Shown: positions 1 through 9,298 of the stretch, in pieces
Layout of the letters: every line of letters starts with the position of its first letter
How positions within the stretch are numbered: the stretch's first letter is position 1
Assembly: GCF_019972115.1 (NCBI RefSeq)
Contig: NZ_BPFJ01000001.1
Location: forward strand, 682,001-746,000
Length of the DNA: 64,000 bases
Direction: 5' to 3'
Source of the DNA: Sulfurovum sp. TSL6
GTDB taxonomy: Bacteria; Campylobacterota; Campylobacteria; Campylobacterales; Sulfurovaceae
Made by a program: the position numbers and the translations under genes
The notes under the pieces: generated by a model
Seen by the model: the letters and a program-made list of their open reading frames with translations, nothing else
Database searches by the model: none
Told to the model about the DNA's origin: nothing

Positions 1-24
1 TGGTTCTTCCGTATTGTTTTGCAT
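1..24 (-). CDS. 5' end of a gene running off the window start (partial)
   Basis: Reading leftward, an ATG at base 24 follows a GAGGAC ribosome-binding-like sequence with a short spacer, and a TATACT-like -10 lies about 30 bases further upstream. Only eight codons (MQNNTEEP) are visible, so the product cannot be named. It would be the next gene downstream of the hydrolase gene on the same strand, with its own promoter in the gap. Confidence 0.35.
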
Positions 25-119
25 TTTTAGTCCTCATGATTTAAAAATGTAGTATAGCTAATTGGTACATAGAGCATGTTTTATAGTAAAGTTTTCTTGC
101 TCTCTTTATTCTATCTACT

Positions 120-857
120 CTAGCGTGACAATTCAAGAAACAGTAAAATATACTCCTCCACTTTAGGCAGCAGTACGGTACCGTGTCCATCGCCTGAGAG
201 TATGAGTGTGGTACCCGAAATCGCCTTTTTAACGTATTCTAGTGCGTTAACGTTTGCACCTAAGGGGTCATTTTTAGTAGCGACAAAGTAGGTTTTTGTC
301 AGTGAACTGGAGAGCGCCATGTCACTTTCGCTACTGCTTGATTTTCCTGCTGAAAGTGTGATGAGTGCTTTTGCATCGTAATCATTCAGTACTGGGATCA
401 ACGATGCACCACCCAGTGATGCACCAATAAGGTAGAGTTGCTGCATATCCAGGCTGTTATCCTCTTCCATCATCTCTAACCATGCTATGAGATCTTGTGG
501 TATCTTGGAAAAACCCACTTTTTGAGCACTTTCAGTAAATGCATCTCTCACTTCACTTGTGTTTTTAGGTATCTTGACTCTGTTCTCCACACCATTTTGC
601 ATGATAGACTTTCCATGACCACGCAGATCCACACTGAGTGTTGCCATACCTTTTTCATGCAGTCTCTTCATAAGACTATCCCATGAAGTATGGTCTGAAC
701 CAAACTGGTGTGCCAAAAGTACAATAGGTGTAGTTTTCATGGTATTTTTCGGTTTTACCAGCCATCCGTGGAGTTCAAACCCATCTTCGGTAGTAAGACT
801 AAGCTCCGTAGCAAAAAGAGGCATGATAAGCACTAAAGAGAGTAGAAATTTTTTCAT
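120..857 (-). CDS. secreted alpha/beta-hydrolase (esterase/lipase-like)
   Basis: A 245-residue protein with an N-terminal signal peptide (residues 1-16, Lys-Lys then a hydrophobic run ending LFA), so it probably acts in the periplasm. The alpha/beta-hydrolase fold is indicated by the oxyanion-side HQFG at 50-53, a nucleophile elbow GASLGG with Ser147, a candidate acid Asp197 (TKNDPLG) and His225 (GDGHG). The substrate cannot be inferred; the family covers carboxylesterases and dienelactone-hydrolase-like enzymes. It is a single gene on the minus strand downstream of hemL, separated by about 65 bases, with an AAGGAAA ribosome-binding site. I see no truncation. Confidence 0.88.
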   Translation of the reverse strand: MKKFLLSLVLIMPLFATELSLTTEDGFELHGWLVKPKNTMKTTPIVLLAHQFGSDHTSWDSLMKRLHEKGMATLSVDLRGHGKSIMQNGVENRVKIPKNTSEVRDAFTESAQKVGFSKIPQDLIAWLEMMEEDNSLDMQQLYLIGASLGGASLIPVLNDYDAKALITLSAGKSSSSESDMALSSSLTKTYFVATKNDPLGANVNALEYVKKAISGTTLILSGDGHGTVLLPKVEEYILLFLELSR

Positions 858-921
858 AACGTTTCCTTTACAAAGAGTGTAACTTTATGGCTGTTTCATC
901 AACATACTATGAAAGAGTGAT

Positions 922-2211
922 CTAGGCTATTTCAGCCATCACTTCATAGGCTGCTTTGATCGTCTCGTCTATCATCTCATCAGTTGTAGCTGCACAGATA
1001 AATCCTGCCTCAAAAGATGAACATGCAAGATAGATACCTCTGTCCAACATGCCTTTATGGAATTTTGCGAACCTGGCTGTATCATTTTCCAATGCATCAT
1101 CAAAGTTTTTTACCGGCTTATCAGAGAAAAAGAAACCAAACATACTTCCTCTTACATCGGTCACCAAAGGTATGTTTGATGCATCTGCTGCTTTTTTGAA
1201 TCCATCCATGAGTTTTTTAGCTTTATTCCCAAGTGATACATATAAAGAAGGATTGGATTTGAGTTTTCTAAGACTAGTAAGACCTGCTGCCATTGCCACA
1301 GGGTTACCTGAAAGCGTTCCCGCCTGGTAGACTGGACCTTCAGGAGAAAGGTGTGCCATGATCTGCGCTGATGCACCAAATGCACCCACAGGCATACCTG
1401 CGCCGATAACTTTACCCAGAGTGACCATGTCCGGTTTCACACTTGAAATACCTTGGGCCCCTCTAAGTGAAGCCCTAAACCCACTCATGACTTCATCAAA
1501 GATAAGCAGTGCACCATGGTTGGTACAGAGACATCTAAGTTCTTCCAAAAATGCTTCATCCGCAGGTACAAGACCCATATTCCCAGCTATAGGCTCGATG
1601 ATCACACATGCGATACCCTCTGGTGACTCTTCAAAACATGCCAGTACGGATTCAATATCATTATACGTTGCCAAAAGTGTATGTTTTGTAAGGTCAGCCG
1701 GTACACCCGGGCTCGATGGAGAGCCGAATGTAGCGAGACCCGAACCTGCCTGTACAAGAAGTGAGTCTGAGTGACCATGATAACATCCTGTAAATTTTAC
1801 AATATTTTCTCTGCCTGTCACACCACGAGCCAAACGGATAGCAGACATCACTGCTTCCGTTCCGGAACTAACGAAACGTACTTTGTCAATGCTGTCAAAA
1901 AGCGTCACGATCTCATTTGCAAGTTCAGTCTCTATAGTAGTAGGTGCACCAAAACTTAGACCTCTTTTCACTGCATCTATGACTGATGCTTCTATATCTG
2001 CATCAGCATGACCAAAGATTAGCGGTCCCCAACTTTGTACATAGTCGATATATCTGTTTCCGTCAATATCAAAAAGGTGTGCTCCCTCACCTTTTTGGAT
2101 GAATGGTGGTGTACCTTCTACTCCTGAAAATGCACGTACCGGTGAGTCTACACCCCCGGGTATTACTTTATATGCTTCTTCAAATGCCGCTATACTTTTG
2201 TCATATGCCAT
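922..2211 (-). CDS. hemL: glutamate-1-semialdehyde 2,1-aminomutase
   Basis: A cytoplasmic PLP enzyme converting glutamate-1-semialdehyde to 5-aminolevulinate, the first committed haem precursor in the C5 pathway. The protein is 429 residues, typical of the family. The phosphate-binding SSGTEA is at 115-120, FDEVMSGFR at 238-246, and the PLP lysine is K267 in [13 protein letters not shown] chose ATG at 2211 (MAYDKS) because GAGG lies nine bases upstream; an in-frame ATG ten codons earlier lies inside that leader. A TATAAT box on this strand at 2244-2249 predicts transcription start near 2237. The haem need is consistent with the many cytochromes in this window. Confidence 0.97.
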   Translation of the reverse strand: MAYDKSIAAFEEAYKVIPGGVDSPVRAFSGVEGTPPFIQKGEGAHLFDIDGNRYIDYVQSWGPLIFGHADADIEASVIDAVKRGLSFGAPTTIETELANEIVTLFDSIDKVRFVSSGTEAVMSAIRLARGVTGRENIVKFTGCYHGHSDSLLVQAGSGLATFGSPSSPGVPADLTKHTLLATYNDIESVLACFEESPEGIACVIIEPIAGNMGLVPADEAFLEELRCLCTNHGALLIFDEVMSGFRASLRGAQGISSVKPDMVTLGKVIGAGMPVGAFGASAQIMAHLSPEGPVYQAGTLSGNPVAMAAGLTSLRKLKSNPSLYVSLGNKAKKLMDGFKKAADASNIPLVTDVRGSMFGFFFSDKPVKNFDDALENDTARFAKFHKGMLDRGIYLACSSFEAGFICAATTDEMIDETIKAAYEVMAEIA

Positions 2212-2227
2212 GTTATTAATCCTCATA

Positions 2228-3193
2228 ATGTATAATTGCAAGGATTATACACTAACGGCACTTAGGGCTTTATACAAGGAGAGTATCATCAGAACACTGA
2301 AAGGATTATTGCTCTCTTTATTGTTACATTTACTGATCTTGTTGCTCTTTATTCTAAACTGGAGAGAGATCATCGTCCCACCGCCTCAGGGAAAAGAGAA
2401 GAAAATAAGTCTTAATCTGCAGCAAATAGTTACGCCTCCCGCACCAAAACAAAAACCTATGGCTCTTCCTCCAAAACCTGTTCCCGTACCCCAACCCATT
2501 GTGACTCCGCCAATACCTGAGCCTATAGTTGAGAAACCCAAAGAAGCAGAAGTACAACCTCTGAAGAAAAAAGTGTTAGATAATCGTAAAAAGGTTTTTG
2601 CACAGCAGAGTACAGAAGAGAATAATGTCACAAAAAGTGTGCCAAAGCCTGTGCAAAAGATCGTTAAAAAAGAAGAGAAGAAACAACCTATAAAAAAAGT
2701 AACAAAAAAACGTGTAGCAAAAAAAACAAAAACCTATAAAAAAGCTAAACGTTCCAAGGACCCTCTTGCCAATATGCTTATGGGATCAGGTACTTCCATG
2801 TACCCTTCTCAGCGAAGCCGGCCATCATCTTCTGGCAGTTATGGTGCGAGAATGATCAAGAAACTTTATGGTGAAGAGTTCAATACCTTCAGTGAGACAC
2901 AAAAAAAGTTTATTAAAAATAATCTGGGTACTATCCACACGATCACACAACGTACACTTACACGAAACGGCTACCCGGATGTTGCTGTACGAACCAGACA
3001 GCAAGGTACCAATGTCGTTTCTTTTTATCTGCATCCAAATGGTGATATATCCGATCTTAAACTAAAAAGACATATAGGGCACCAGGCTTTAGATCAAAAT
3101 ACTTTAGAGGTGATACGTATCGCCTATAAGGATTACCCTTTACCAAACAAAAAAACGAAGATCGTTTTTTATGTCAAATACAGTATTTATTAA
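2228..3193 (+). CDS. TonB-like energy transducer, start codon uncertain
   Basis: The protein has a short basic N-terminus, one long Leu-rich membrane helix ([17 protein letters not shown]), a Pro-rich then Lys-rich periplasmic linker and a C-terminal alpha/beta domain ending YVKYSIY. This is the layout of TonB, which passes proton-motive force from ExbB/ExbD to outer-membrane receptors. The C-terminal motif ([15 protein letters not shown], then YPLP) fits the TonB C-terminal family. The coordinates use the last upstream in-frame ATG (2228), but that ATG lies upstream of the -10 box. The good AAGGAG at 2276-2281 is followed by ATC ATC AGA, with no ATG/GTG/TTG until the membrane helix. The real start is probably near 2285-2297. 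No exbB/exbD is adjacent. Confidence 0.75.
   Translation: MYNCKDYTLTALRALYKESIIRTLKGLLLSLLLHLLILLLFILNWREIIVPPPQGKEKKISLNLQQIVTPPAPKQKPMALPPKPVPVPQPIVTPPIPEPIVEKPKEAEVQPLKKKVLDNRKKVFAQQSTEENNVTKSVPKPVQKIVKKEEKKQPIKKVTKKRVAKKTKTYKKAKRSKDPLANMLMGSGTSMYPSQRSRPSSSGSYGARMIKKLYGEEFNTFSETQKKFIKNNLGTIHTITQRTLTRNGYPDVAVRTRQQGTNVVSFYLHPNGDISDLKLKRHIGHQALDQNTLEVIRIAYKDYPLPNKKTKIVFYVKYSIY
2231..2249. promoter_or_regulatory. overlapping divergent promoters for hemL and the TonB-like gene
   Basis: TATAAT on the plus strand (2231-2236) and TATAAT on the minus strand (ATTATA, 2244-2249) lie seven bases apart, forming a near-palindrome. Predicted start points are about 2237 for hemL leftward and about 2243 for the rightward transcript, so one polymerase bound here should block the other. 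Confidence 0.6.
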
Positions 3194-3197
3194 TAAT

Positions 3198-3881
3198 TTA
3201 TTTAAGCGTTTTCCAAAGCTTTTTGACCACATACTCGGTCCCCTGAATCAAAAGAGGTTCAGCTTCGGGATCCAACCAGCGTAATAGGGTTTGTACCTGA
3301 TTCTCATCCATGACCGTACATCCGGCTGTTGGCACACTCTTAATATGAATAAAAATGCATGACCCTGCACCTTTTTGTGCTCCCTTTTCATCTATATGAT
3401 TATGATTCACAACGATACCATATTTGTAGTAGTCTTTGGGAAACTTCATATGCTCTTTACTATTATAATCAACATTTATTTGAGTACTATCGACTATTTT
3501 GTTGTAATACTTAGAATTGACATCATCCACACAATGGTCTGTCTCTGTATAGACTTCATATGGGTATGCTATATTGAAGGGTGCATATCCAAAGGCTTGT
3601 TTGAGTTTGAAGATACCTGCGGGTGCTTTGCCGTCACCCTCTTTTTTAATGATCTGGGCATCTTTGGGTACTTCATGTAGCCCTATGCCCCATCCTAAGC
3701 CATTTCTACCCAGTTTAACAGGTATTGCATTACCCACTTTTTGCCAACTTGTATCAAACCGTTCATAACGTTGCAGCGTCCCTATAGGTGTCGACCAGTT
3801 TTTTGTTGTTACGACCAAAAGTTGTTTTGTTTGAGCCTGTAGCGTAATCAGTGTTACACATAGTACAAGTACAATCTTCAT
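3198..3881 (-). CDS. periplasmic L,D-transpeptidase (YkuD-like) family protein
   Basis: A 227-residue protein with a signal peptide (residues 1-16, MKIVLVLCVTLITLQAQ). The catalytic signature of YkuD-type L,D-transpeptidases is recognisable: His179 in FIHIKSVP and Cys188 in TAGCTVM. These enzymes cross-link or edit peptidoglycan stem peptides using a cysteine nucleophile. The divergent spacing and the Thr in the usual Ser position place it among the YafK/ErfK-like relatives rather than a canonical LdtD. I chose the start at 3881 because it gives a proper signal peptide; a longer frame upstream overlaps the antiporter gene. It is convergent with the TonB-like gene (five-base gap). Confidence 0.85.
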   Translation of the reverse strand: MKIVLVLCVTLITLQAQTKQLLVVTTKNWSTPIGTLQRYERFDTSWQKVGNAIPVKLGRNGLGWGIGLHEVPKDAQIIKKEGDGKAPAGIFKLKQAFGYAPFNIAYPYEVYTETDHCVDDVNSKYYNKIVDSTQINVDYNSKEHMKFPKDYYKYGIVVNHNHIDEKGAQKGAGSCIFIHIKSVPTAGCTVMDENQVQTLLRWLDPEAEPLLIQGTEYVVKKLWKTLK

Positions 3882-3885
3882 GTGG

Positions 3886-3897
3886 TATAATCCTTCT
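3886..3897 (+). promoter_or_regulatory. extended -10 promoter giving an apparently leaderless antiporter mRNA
   Basis: TGG-TATAAT at 3883-3891 is followed by exactly six bases and then the ATG at 3898. Transcription normally starts six to seven bases after the -10, i.e. at or next to the A of ATG, leaving no room for a ribosome-binding site, and none is present. Confidence 0.6.
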
Positions 3898-5277
3898 ATG
3901 GAATATGGAATATTATCAATAGCAATCCCGTTGCTGACAATCATTTTAGCTATTATAACTAAAGATGTGATCGTTTCACTCATGGGCGGTATCTTTGCAG
4001 GTTTCTTGGTACTGCATGCCTATAACCCCATAGATGCCTTCATTGCACTTTTTGATGGTGTGATCGCACTTTTTTCAGAAGCCTGGATCACAAAAACCCT
4101 TCTCTTTATCGTGATGGTCGGATCTATTATCAGACTACTCACCCTCAGCGGTGCGGTTGACAGTTTCGTCGTCTACCTGAGCCAAAGATCCAAGAAAATA
4201 GACTCGCCAACAGGCGCAATGATGCTTGCTTATATACTCGGTGTCGTTATCTTTATAGAATCCTCTATCACTGCACTGGTTGCTGGTACTGTGGCTAAAC
4301 CACTGTGTGACAAGAATGGTGTCAGCAGAGAAAAACTTGCGTATATTTGTGACTCTACCTCTGCACCTATTTGTTCTCTCATTCCACTCAATGCATGGGG
4401 TGCCTTGCTCTTGGGGCTTATTATGACCGCTATTGAATCTGAAGTGATATCAGGAGATGGTATTTCTTTACTGATTTCTTCTATTCCCTATAACTTCTAT
4501 TCGCTCTTTACTTTGGCCATAGTTTTGGTTGTAATATTTTTAAATATTAATATAGGTCCGATGAAGTATGCTCGCCCTGTACCCTACAGTGTAGAACAGG
4601 ATGAAAGCAAGATCAAAGCGACACCCTATAAGATGCTTTTACCTATTTTAGTGATGGTATTGATGGTGCCTGTTGGACTTTATGTCACTGGAGAAGGTGA
4701 CATCTTTAAAGGTTCAGGTTCCACTTCTGTCTATTACGCGGTGATCCTCACTTTACTCTTTATATACCTCTATTATGTACCGACCAAAACACTCACCCAT
4801 AAGAACTATTTTATAGGATTGTATGAAGGTATAGGAGACATGATACCCGTAGGATTGATCATGGTCTTTGCCCTGCTTATAGGTAACGTGATAGGTGATC
4901 TTGGTACTGCAAAATATTTAGCACATTTGCTTACGGGAAACATTTCACCTGTACTTATACCGCTTCTTATCTTTTTAGTGGCAAGCATCACAGCATTTTC
5001 TACGGGAACCAGCTGGGGTACATTTTCCATTATGATGCCTATTGCATTAGCTTTAGGTGCGACGATGGACCTGCATATTCCTTTAGTGATAGCCGCTGTC
5101 ATCTCCGGAGGTATATTTGGTGACCACTCCTCTCCTATCTCTGACACTACGATTATATCATCCATGGCAGCAGGGTGTGACCATGTAGAACATGTAAGAA
5201 CACAATTGCCTTATGCACTCTTAGGCGGAGTGTTGGCATCAGGTGCATTTTTAATAGCGGGTTGGTTTACAGTATGA
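3898..5277 (+). CDS. NhaC-family Na+/H+ antiporter
   Basis: A 460-residue polytopic inner-membrane protein with about 11-12 hydrophobic segments. It belongs to the NhaC/ArsB-type ion transporter group: paired internal repeats around VIFIESSITALVAG and ASITAFSTGTSWGTF, and the conserved GDHSSPISDTTI near the C-terminus, are typical of NhaC. The predicted role is Na+ (or Li+) export in exchange for protons. ATG at 3898 follows a TATAAT by six bases; an ATG six codons earlier lies before the promoter and has no ribosome-binding site. It heads a probable operon with the membrane protein at 5274 (ATGA overlap), lpxB and queH. Confidence 0.92.
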   Translation: MEYGILSIAIPLLTIILAIITKDVIVSLMGGIFAGFLVLHAYNPIDAFIALFDGVIALFSEAWITKTLLFIVMVGSIIRLLTLSGAVDSFVVYLSQRSKKIDSPTGAMMLAYILGVVIFIESSITALVAGTVAKPLCDKNGVSREKLAYICDSTSAPICSLIPLNAWGALLLGLIMTAIESEVISGDGISLLISSIPYNFYSLFTLAIVLVVIFLNINIGPMKYARPVPYSVEQDESKIKATPYKMLLPILVMVLMVPVGLYVTGEGDIFKGSGSTSVYYAVILTLLFIYLYYVPTKTLTHKNYFIGLYEGIGDMIPVGLIMVFALLIGNVIGDLGTAKYLAHLLTGNISPVLIPLLIFLVASITAFSTGTSWGTFSIMMPIALALGATMDLHIPLVIAAVISGGIFGDHSSPISDTTIISSMAAGCDHVEHVRTQLPYALLGGVLASGAFLIAGWFTV

Positions 5278-5837
5278 ATTTTTTGAAATTTCTCTTTGGC
5301 ATTATACTGGCTCAAGCCGCTACTTATGTGTTGATCTTGTTATCTCCTGCAGAATTCACTATGACAGGGGTTTTTCGTTTAGCCGTTCCCTTACTGATCA
5401 TTGCGCTTATCCTTGCTTTTTGGTTTAACTCTATTGCTGGACATCACAGTAAAGATGCGATCGGTAAAGTAAAAGATGATTTTGCAAATGAACGAGATAA
5501 GCTTCGAGTCAATGCACAGCGAGCAAAAGAACGTGTCATCAAAGAAGCCCACAAGGATATTGCAAAAGAGACCAAAAAAGCCCATGCAAAGGCAAACTTC
5601 AAAGTGGGTGCTGCTTTTGCAGCTGCGTTGGGTGTTGGGGCATTGTTTATTTTTGCACAAATGCTCACAGCCGGTCTCTTAGCCATCACGGCAACCGGCG
5701 GTGTGATGGGTGGATATTATTGGAGAGGAAGACGGTTGGAGAATGAAAGACTCAAAGAGATTGAAGGCAGAAGGAATCTGGATCTTATAGAGACAAAGTC
5801 ATCACAGATCAAAGTATTAAAAAAAGGCAAATCATGA
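5274..5837 (+). CDS. membrane protein with central coiled coil, unknown function
   Basis: 187 residues. Two N-terminal membrane helices (about 4-24 and 32-55) are followed by a charged, Ala/Lys/Glu-rich stretch predicted to be a coiled coil (57-108), then two more hydrophobic segments (111-132 and a Gly-rich 134-150) and a charged tail. I recognise no enzymatic motif. Its ATG overlaps the antiporter stop codon (ATGA), so translation is probably coupled, and it could be an accessory subunit or scaffold. Starting at the upstream TTG (5262) would lie inside the antiporter gene and is unnecessary. Confidence 0.8.
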   Translation: MNFLKFLFGIILAQAATYVLILLSPAEFTMTGVFRLAVPLLIIALILAFWFNSIAGHHSKDAIGKVKDDFANERDKLRVNAQRAKERVIKEAHKDIAKETKKAHAKANFKVGAAFAAALGVGALFIFAQMLTAGLLAITATGGVMGGYYWRGRRLENERLKEIEGRRNLDLIETKSSQIKVLKKGKS

Positions 5838-5859
5838 ACACTTTACAAGGAAACTTGAA

Positions 5860-6912
5860 ATGAAACTTCTCGTCTCAGCCCTTGAACCCTCATCAAACCT
5901 GCATTTAAAAGAGGTCCTCAAGCACACAAATGAGGTTGAACTGTTAGGGATCTACGACAAAAGTATCAAGGAAGGTACACCCCTTTATGACATCAGTGAA
6001 ATGGCTATCATGGGTGTCGTAGATGCCATCAAAAAGCTACGCTGGTTCTTTAAAGTGGCAGATGAAATGGTTGAACTCGCCAAAGAAGCAGATAAAGTAC
6101 TTTTAATGGACTCTTCAGGATTTAACCTGCCTTTGGCTAAAAAACTAAAAGAGAAATATCCAGATAAAGAGATCATTTATTACATCCTTCCTCAGGTATG
6201 GGCCAGCCGTCCCAAACGTGTAAAGAAGTTGGAACAGTATTGTGATAAACTGCTTGGCATACTCCCTTTTGAGATAGAGTATTACAGTTCTGATAAAGCA
6301 CAGTATGTCGGACATCCGTTATTGGATGAAATAGATGTACACAGAGTTGAAGAAGAGACCAAAGGGTGCATCGCATTCATGCCAGGTTCTCGAAAAAGTG
6401 AGATCAGCCGTCTTATGCCTATTTTTCTGGAACTGCGTAGAAAATTCCCGGAGATACGTCCTCTGCTTGTCATTCCCCCTTCTTTTTCAAGAAACAAGAT
6501 AGCCAAACTCTACAAAGGCAATCGTGAGTTTGAAATTGTACGTAACACACATGAAGCCCTTAGACGTGCAGAGTTTGCCTTCATATGCTCAGGGACTGCC
6601 ACCCTCGAAGCAGCACTGATAGGTACACCTTTTACCTTGGCCTACATTGCCAAAAAAGTGGACTTTTTTATAGGGACAAAACTTCTGGGCATCAAACAGG
6701 TAGGCTTGGCAAACATCATACTTACTAACTATAACAACACGACCTTACACAAAGAGATCCTGCAAGAAGAAGTCACAGTTGACAACTTGCTAAAAGAGTA
6801 CTACAATACCGACCGTAAGATCTTTGGACAAAAAGCTGAAGAGTTAAAAACATATCTTTCGCACGGTAGTTCCAAGAACGTCGCGGAAATCATAATGGAG
6901 TCATCATGCTAG
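5860..6912 (+). CDS. lpxB: lipid-A-disaccharide synthase
   Basis: A peripheral inner-membrane glycosyltransferase joining UDP-2,3-diacylglucosamine and lipid X to form the beta-1,6 disaccharide of lipid A. At 350 residues it is at the short end for LpxB but in line with Campylobacterota. Family features visible include FMPGSRKSEISRLMP near residue 175 and CSGTATLEAALIGTP near residue 245, the sugar-nucleotide binding region. An AAGGAAA ribosome-binding site precedes the ATG. It overlaps queH by seven bases. The next lipid A genes, fabZ and lpxA, lie about 1.1 kb downstream. Confidence 0.95.
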   Translation: MKLLVSALEPSSNLHLKEVLKHTNEVELLGIYDKSIKEGTPLYDISEMAIMGVVDAIKKLRWFFKVADEMVELAKEADKVLLMDSSGFNLPLAKKLKEKYPDKEIIYYILPQVWASRPKRVKKLEQYCDKLLGILPFEIEYYSSDKAQYVGHPLLDEIDVHRVEEETKGCIAFMPGSRKSEISRLMPIFLELRRKFPEIRPLLVIPPSFSRNKIAKLYKGNREFEIVRNTHEALRRAEFAFICSGTATLEAALIGTPFTLAYIAKKVDFFIGTKLLGIKQVGLANIILTNYNNTTLHKEILQEEVTVDNLLKEYYNTDRKIFGQKAEELKTYLSHGSSKNVAEIIMESSC

Positions 6913-7985
6913 TACACATCTGTTGTTCGGTAGACAGTCACTACTTTTTACAAAAACTCCAAACAGAGTATCCGGAAGAAAAACTTACAGGATTCTTTTA
7001 TGATCCCAACATTCATCCCTACTCTGAGTACTATTTACGACTCTTAGATGTGAAACGCAGCTGTAAAATGCTTGGTATTGATCTCATAGAGGGTGACTAT
7101 GATGTAGAGAACTGGCTCGAAGCAGTACGTGGCTTGGAACATGAACCTGAAAAAGGTTCACGCTGCTCTGTCTGTTTTGACAGACGCTTTGAGGTTTCCG
7201 CACAAAAAGCCAGTGAAATAGGTGAAACAAGCTTTACCTCTACACTCCTCACCAGCCCTAAAAAATCACTTAAACAGCTGCAGACTGCCGGTGATGCATT
7301 GGCTGAACGGGAAGGCATAGCTTTTGTCGCTCCTGACTACAGAAAAGCTTCCGGAACACAAGAACAAAACATTTTAGCCAAAGAAGATGCACTCTACAGA
7401 CAAGACTACTGTGGATGCATGTTCGGTCTGACTATCCAGCGTGACCAACAGGACAAACTGGCAGATGAACTTTTTGTACCACTCTCAAAGCAGATACAAC
7501 CCGAATCCATAGAAGAGCGTATTGAAATGTATGAAAAACGTTGGAAAATGGAAGAAGCAAACATACCTCACAAGATCATCAAGCAACGCTTTTTGAACTG
7601 GCGTATCATGATGGGCATGCTGCGTGTACGAAAAGAAGTCGTTCCTGCTCACTTTCTACCCTACTCTACACTCAAAGGCGAATACACAAGAGGAAAGATA
7701 GAGTACAATATCGGTGAAATATATCATATGAACCGTGATGAAGTACGATTCATCACACTCAGACATTACAATAAGCTTGCAGATACGGACTATCAAACTG
7801 TCACAGAACTCATCTACGCTCCTCCAACATTCAGTAAAGAACTGGAACTGCGTGCTAAACTGGGTGTGACCCCTTATGATCTCTCTATTATCATGGTCGT
7901 AGATGAGATACCAAGCAACAAGATAGAAATCATTTGTCAAAGCAAAACCTACAGTGACGTTAAAGAAGTATTAATAGAGTTATAA
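6906..7985 (+). CDS. queH: epoxyqueuosine reductase QueH with a long C-terminal extension
   Basis: QueH reduces epoxyqueuosine to queuosine in the tRNA wobble position and replaces QueG in many bacteria. The N-terminal ~175 residues carry the family cysteines: HICC (C6, C7), CSVC (C87, C90, followed by FDRR) and CGC (C169, C171), expected to bind metal/Fe-S. The remaining ~180 residues have no counterpart in minimal QueH proteins; they are charged, mixed alpha/beta in appearance and contain no motif I recognise. The gene starts inside the last codons of lpxB, indicating translational coupling. The QueH assignment is firm; the extension's role is unknown. Confidence 0.88.
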   Translation: MLVHICCSVDSHYFLQKLQTEYPEEKLTGFFYDPNIHPYSEYYLRLLDVKRSCKMLGIDLIEGDYDVENWLEAVRGLEHEPEKGSRCSVCFDRRFEVSAQKASEIGETSFTSTLLTSPKKSLKQLQTAGDALAEREGIAFVAPDYRKASGTQEQNILAKEDALYRQDYCGCMFGLTIQRDQQDKLADELFVPLSKQIQPESIEERIEMYEKRWKMEEANIPHKIIKQRFLNWRIMMGMLRVRKEVVPAHFLPYSTLKGEYTRGKIEYNIGEIYHMNRDEVRFITLRHYNKLADTDYQTVTELIYAPPTFSKELELRAKLGVTPYDLSIIMVVDEIPSNKIEIICQSKTYSDVKEVLIEL

Positions 7986-8042
7986 ACCGCTTTTTACCAA
8001 CTTTTCGATAAAATAATCCAATTTTAAAATAAAGGTTTATAC

Positions 8043-8492
8043 ATGCTTTATAACGTCGTTGACATTCAAAATATATTGCCGCATAGATACCCATTCTTAC
8101 TAGTAGACAGGATTACTGAACTTACTCCGGGTGAATATATCGAAGGTCTTAAAAATATTTCTATATCTGAACCTGTATTTCAAGGACATTTTCCTGGTCA
8201 CCCTATCTACCCAGGTGTGATGATCATAGAAGGTATGGCTCAGGCTGGTGGTGTCTTGGCGTTTAAAAGTATGGATGTAGCAAGCCAGGAAGAGATAGAA
8301 AATAAAGTGGTATATTTTATGAGTATCGATAAAGCGAAATTCCGTGCACCTGTTACACCGGGTGACCAGCTTGTATACAAAATAGATGTGATCAAGAACA
8401 AAGGTGCCGTATGGCAACTTGATGCTAAAGCATATGTTGATGACAAAATAGTCGCTCAAGCTGAACTTAAAGCTATGATCGTAGACAAATAG
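8043..8492 (+). CDS. fabZ: 3-hydroxyacyl-ACP dehydratase
   Basis: A hot-dog-fold dehydratase of type II fatty acid synthesis acting on 3-hydroxyacyl-ACP. Its substrates also feed LpxA, so its place beside lpxA is functional as well as conserved. The 149 residues include [13 protein letters not shown] at 12-24 and the catalytic His49 and Glu63 within [17 protein letters not shown]. It has an AAAGG site nine bases before the ATG, and a TAAAAT-type -10 may lie in the 57-base gap after queH. It heads the run fabZ-lpxA-clpX-mreB-mreC. Confidence 0.97.
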   Translation: MLYNVVDIQNILPHRYPFLLVDRITELTPGEYIEGLKNISISEPVFQGHFPGHPIYPGVMIIEGMAQAGGVLAFKSMDVASQEEIENKVVYFMSIDKAKFRAPVTPGDQLVYKIDVIKNKGAVWQLDAKAYVDDKIVAQAELKAMIVDK

Positions 8493-8500
8493 GTATTTTG

Positions 8501-9298
8501 ATGTCTTTAATTCATCCTTCAGCAGTTATAGAAGACGGTGCTATATTAGGTGATAATGTATCTGTAGGGCCATTTGCTTATATCGGACCCAATGTTAAAA
8601 TAGGTGATAATACTACAGTAGCCCCGCATGCTGTGATCGAAGGTCATACTACTATCGGTAAAGGGAACCGTATTTTTTCTCACTCTGCTGTAGGAACCAT
8701 ACCGCAAGACTTGAAGTTTGCCGGTGAACATGTAGAACTCATCATAGGTGATAACAATACCATCAGAGAGTTTACCCTGCTCAATCCGGGAACCAAAGGC
8801 GGCGGTTCTGTGACCAAGATAGGTAACGGGAACCTGCTTATGGGATATGTTCACTTAGGACATGATGTGATCATAGGGGATAACTGTATCCTTGCAAATG
8901 GTGCAACACTTGCCGGTCACGTTGAATTAGGTAACCATGTCGTTATCGGTGGACTTACACCTGTGCATCAGTTTGTACATATCGGTGATTATGCCATGAT
9001 AGGCGGAGCAAGTGCATTATCTCAGGATATTCCGCCTTTCTGTCTGGCTGAAGGAAACCGCGCAAGTTTGAGAGGTCTCAACCTGACTGGCTTGCGTAGA
9101 GCGATGGATAGAGAAGAGATCAATGCCCTTAAAGCAGCCTATAGAGAACTTTTTGAAGAAGGTAAACCACTACAGGAAGCAGCACAAAGACTTTTCGAAA
9201 GTACAAACTCTGAAAGAGTTAAACAACTTTGTGAATTTATTAAGACCTCTAAAAGAGGTATTCCGTTTACACGAACAAAAACCAATGAGGATAAATAA
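8501..9298 (+). CDS. lpxA: UDP-N-acetylglucosamine O-acyltransferase
   Basis: Transfers a 3-hydroxyacyl chain from ACP to UDP-GlcNAc, the first step of lipid A synthesis. 265 residues: a left-handed beta-helix of hexapeptide repeats through about residue 180 (many I-G-D-N units), the catalytic His region in [11 protein letters not shown], then the helical C-terminal domain. I use ATG at 8501; the TTG one codon earlier is not needed. It is eight bases after fabZ and its TAA overlaps the clpX ATG (TAATG). Confidence 0.97.
   Translation: MSLIHPSAVIEDGAILGDNVSVGPFAYIGPNVKIGDNTTVAPHAVIEGHTTIGKGNRIFSHSAVGTIPQDLKFAGEHVELIIGDNNTIREFTLLNPGTKGGGSVTKIGNGNLLMGYVHLGHDVIIGDNCILANGATLAGHVELGNHVVIGGLTPVHQFVHIGDYAMIGGASALSQDIPPFCLAEGNRASLRGLNLTGLRRAMDREEINALKAAYRELFEEGKPLQEAAQRLFESTNSERVKQLCEFIKTSKRGIPFTRTKTNEDK

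Noticed and set aside
1358-1774. Plus-strand open frame inside hemL
   Set aside because: Shadow of hemL codon usage; no ribosome-binding site or family features.
2099-2227. A longer N-terminus for the TonB-like protein starting at 2099
   Set aside because: It would overlap hemL antisense and precede the promoter; the translated segment does not resemble TonB.
3880-3897. Start of the NhaC-type antiporter at the earlier ATG (3880)
   Set aside because: That ATG lies upstream of the TATAAT box and has no ribosome-binding site, and the extra residues are not typical of the family.
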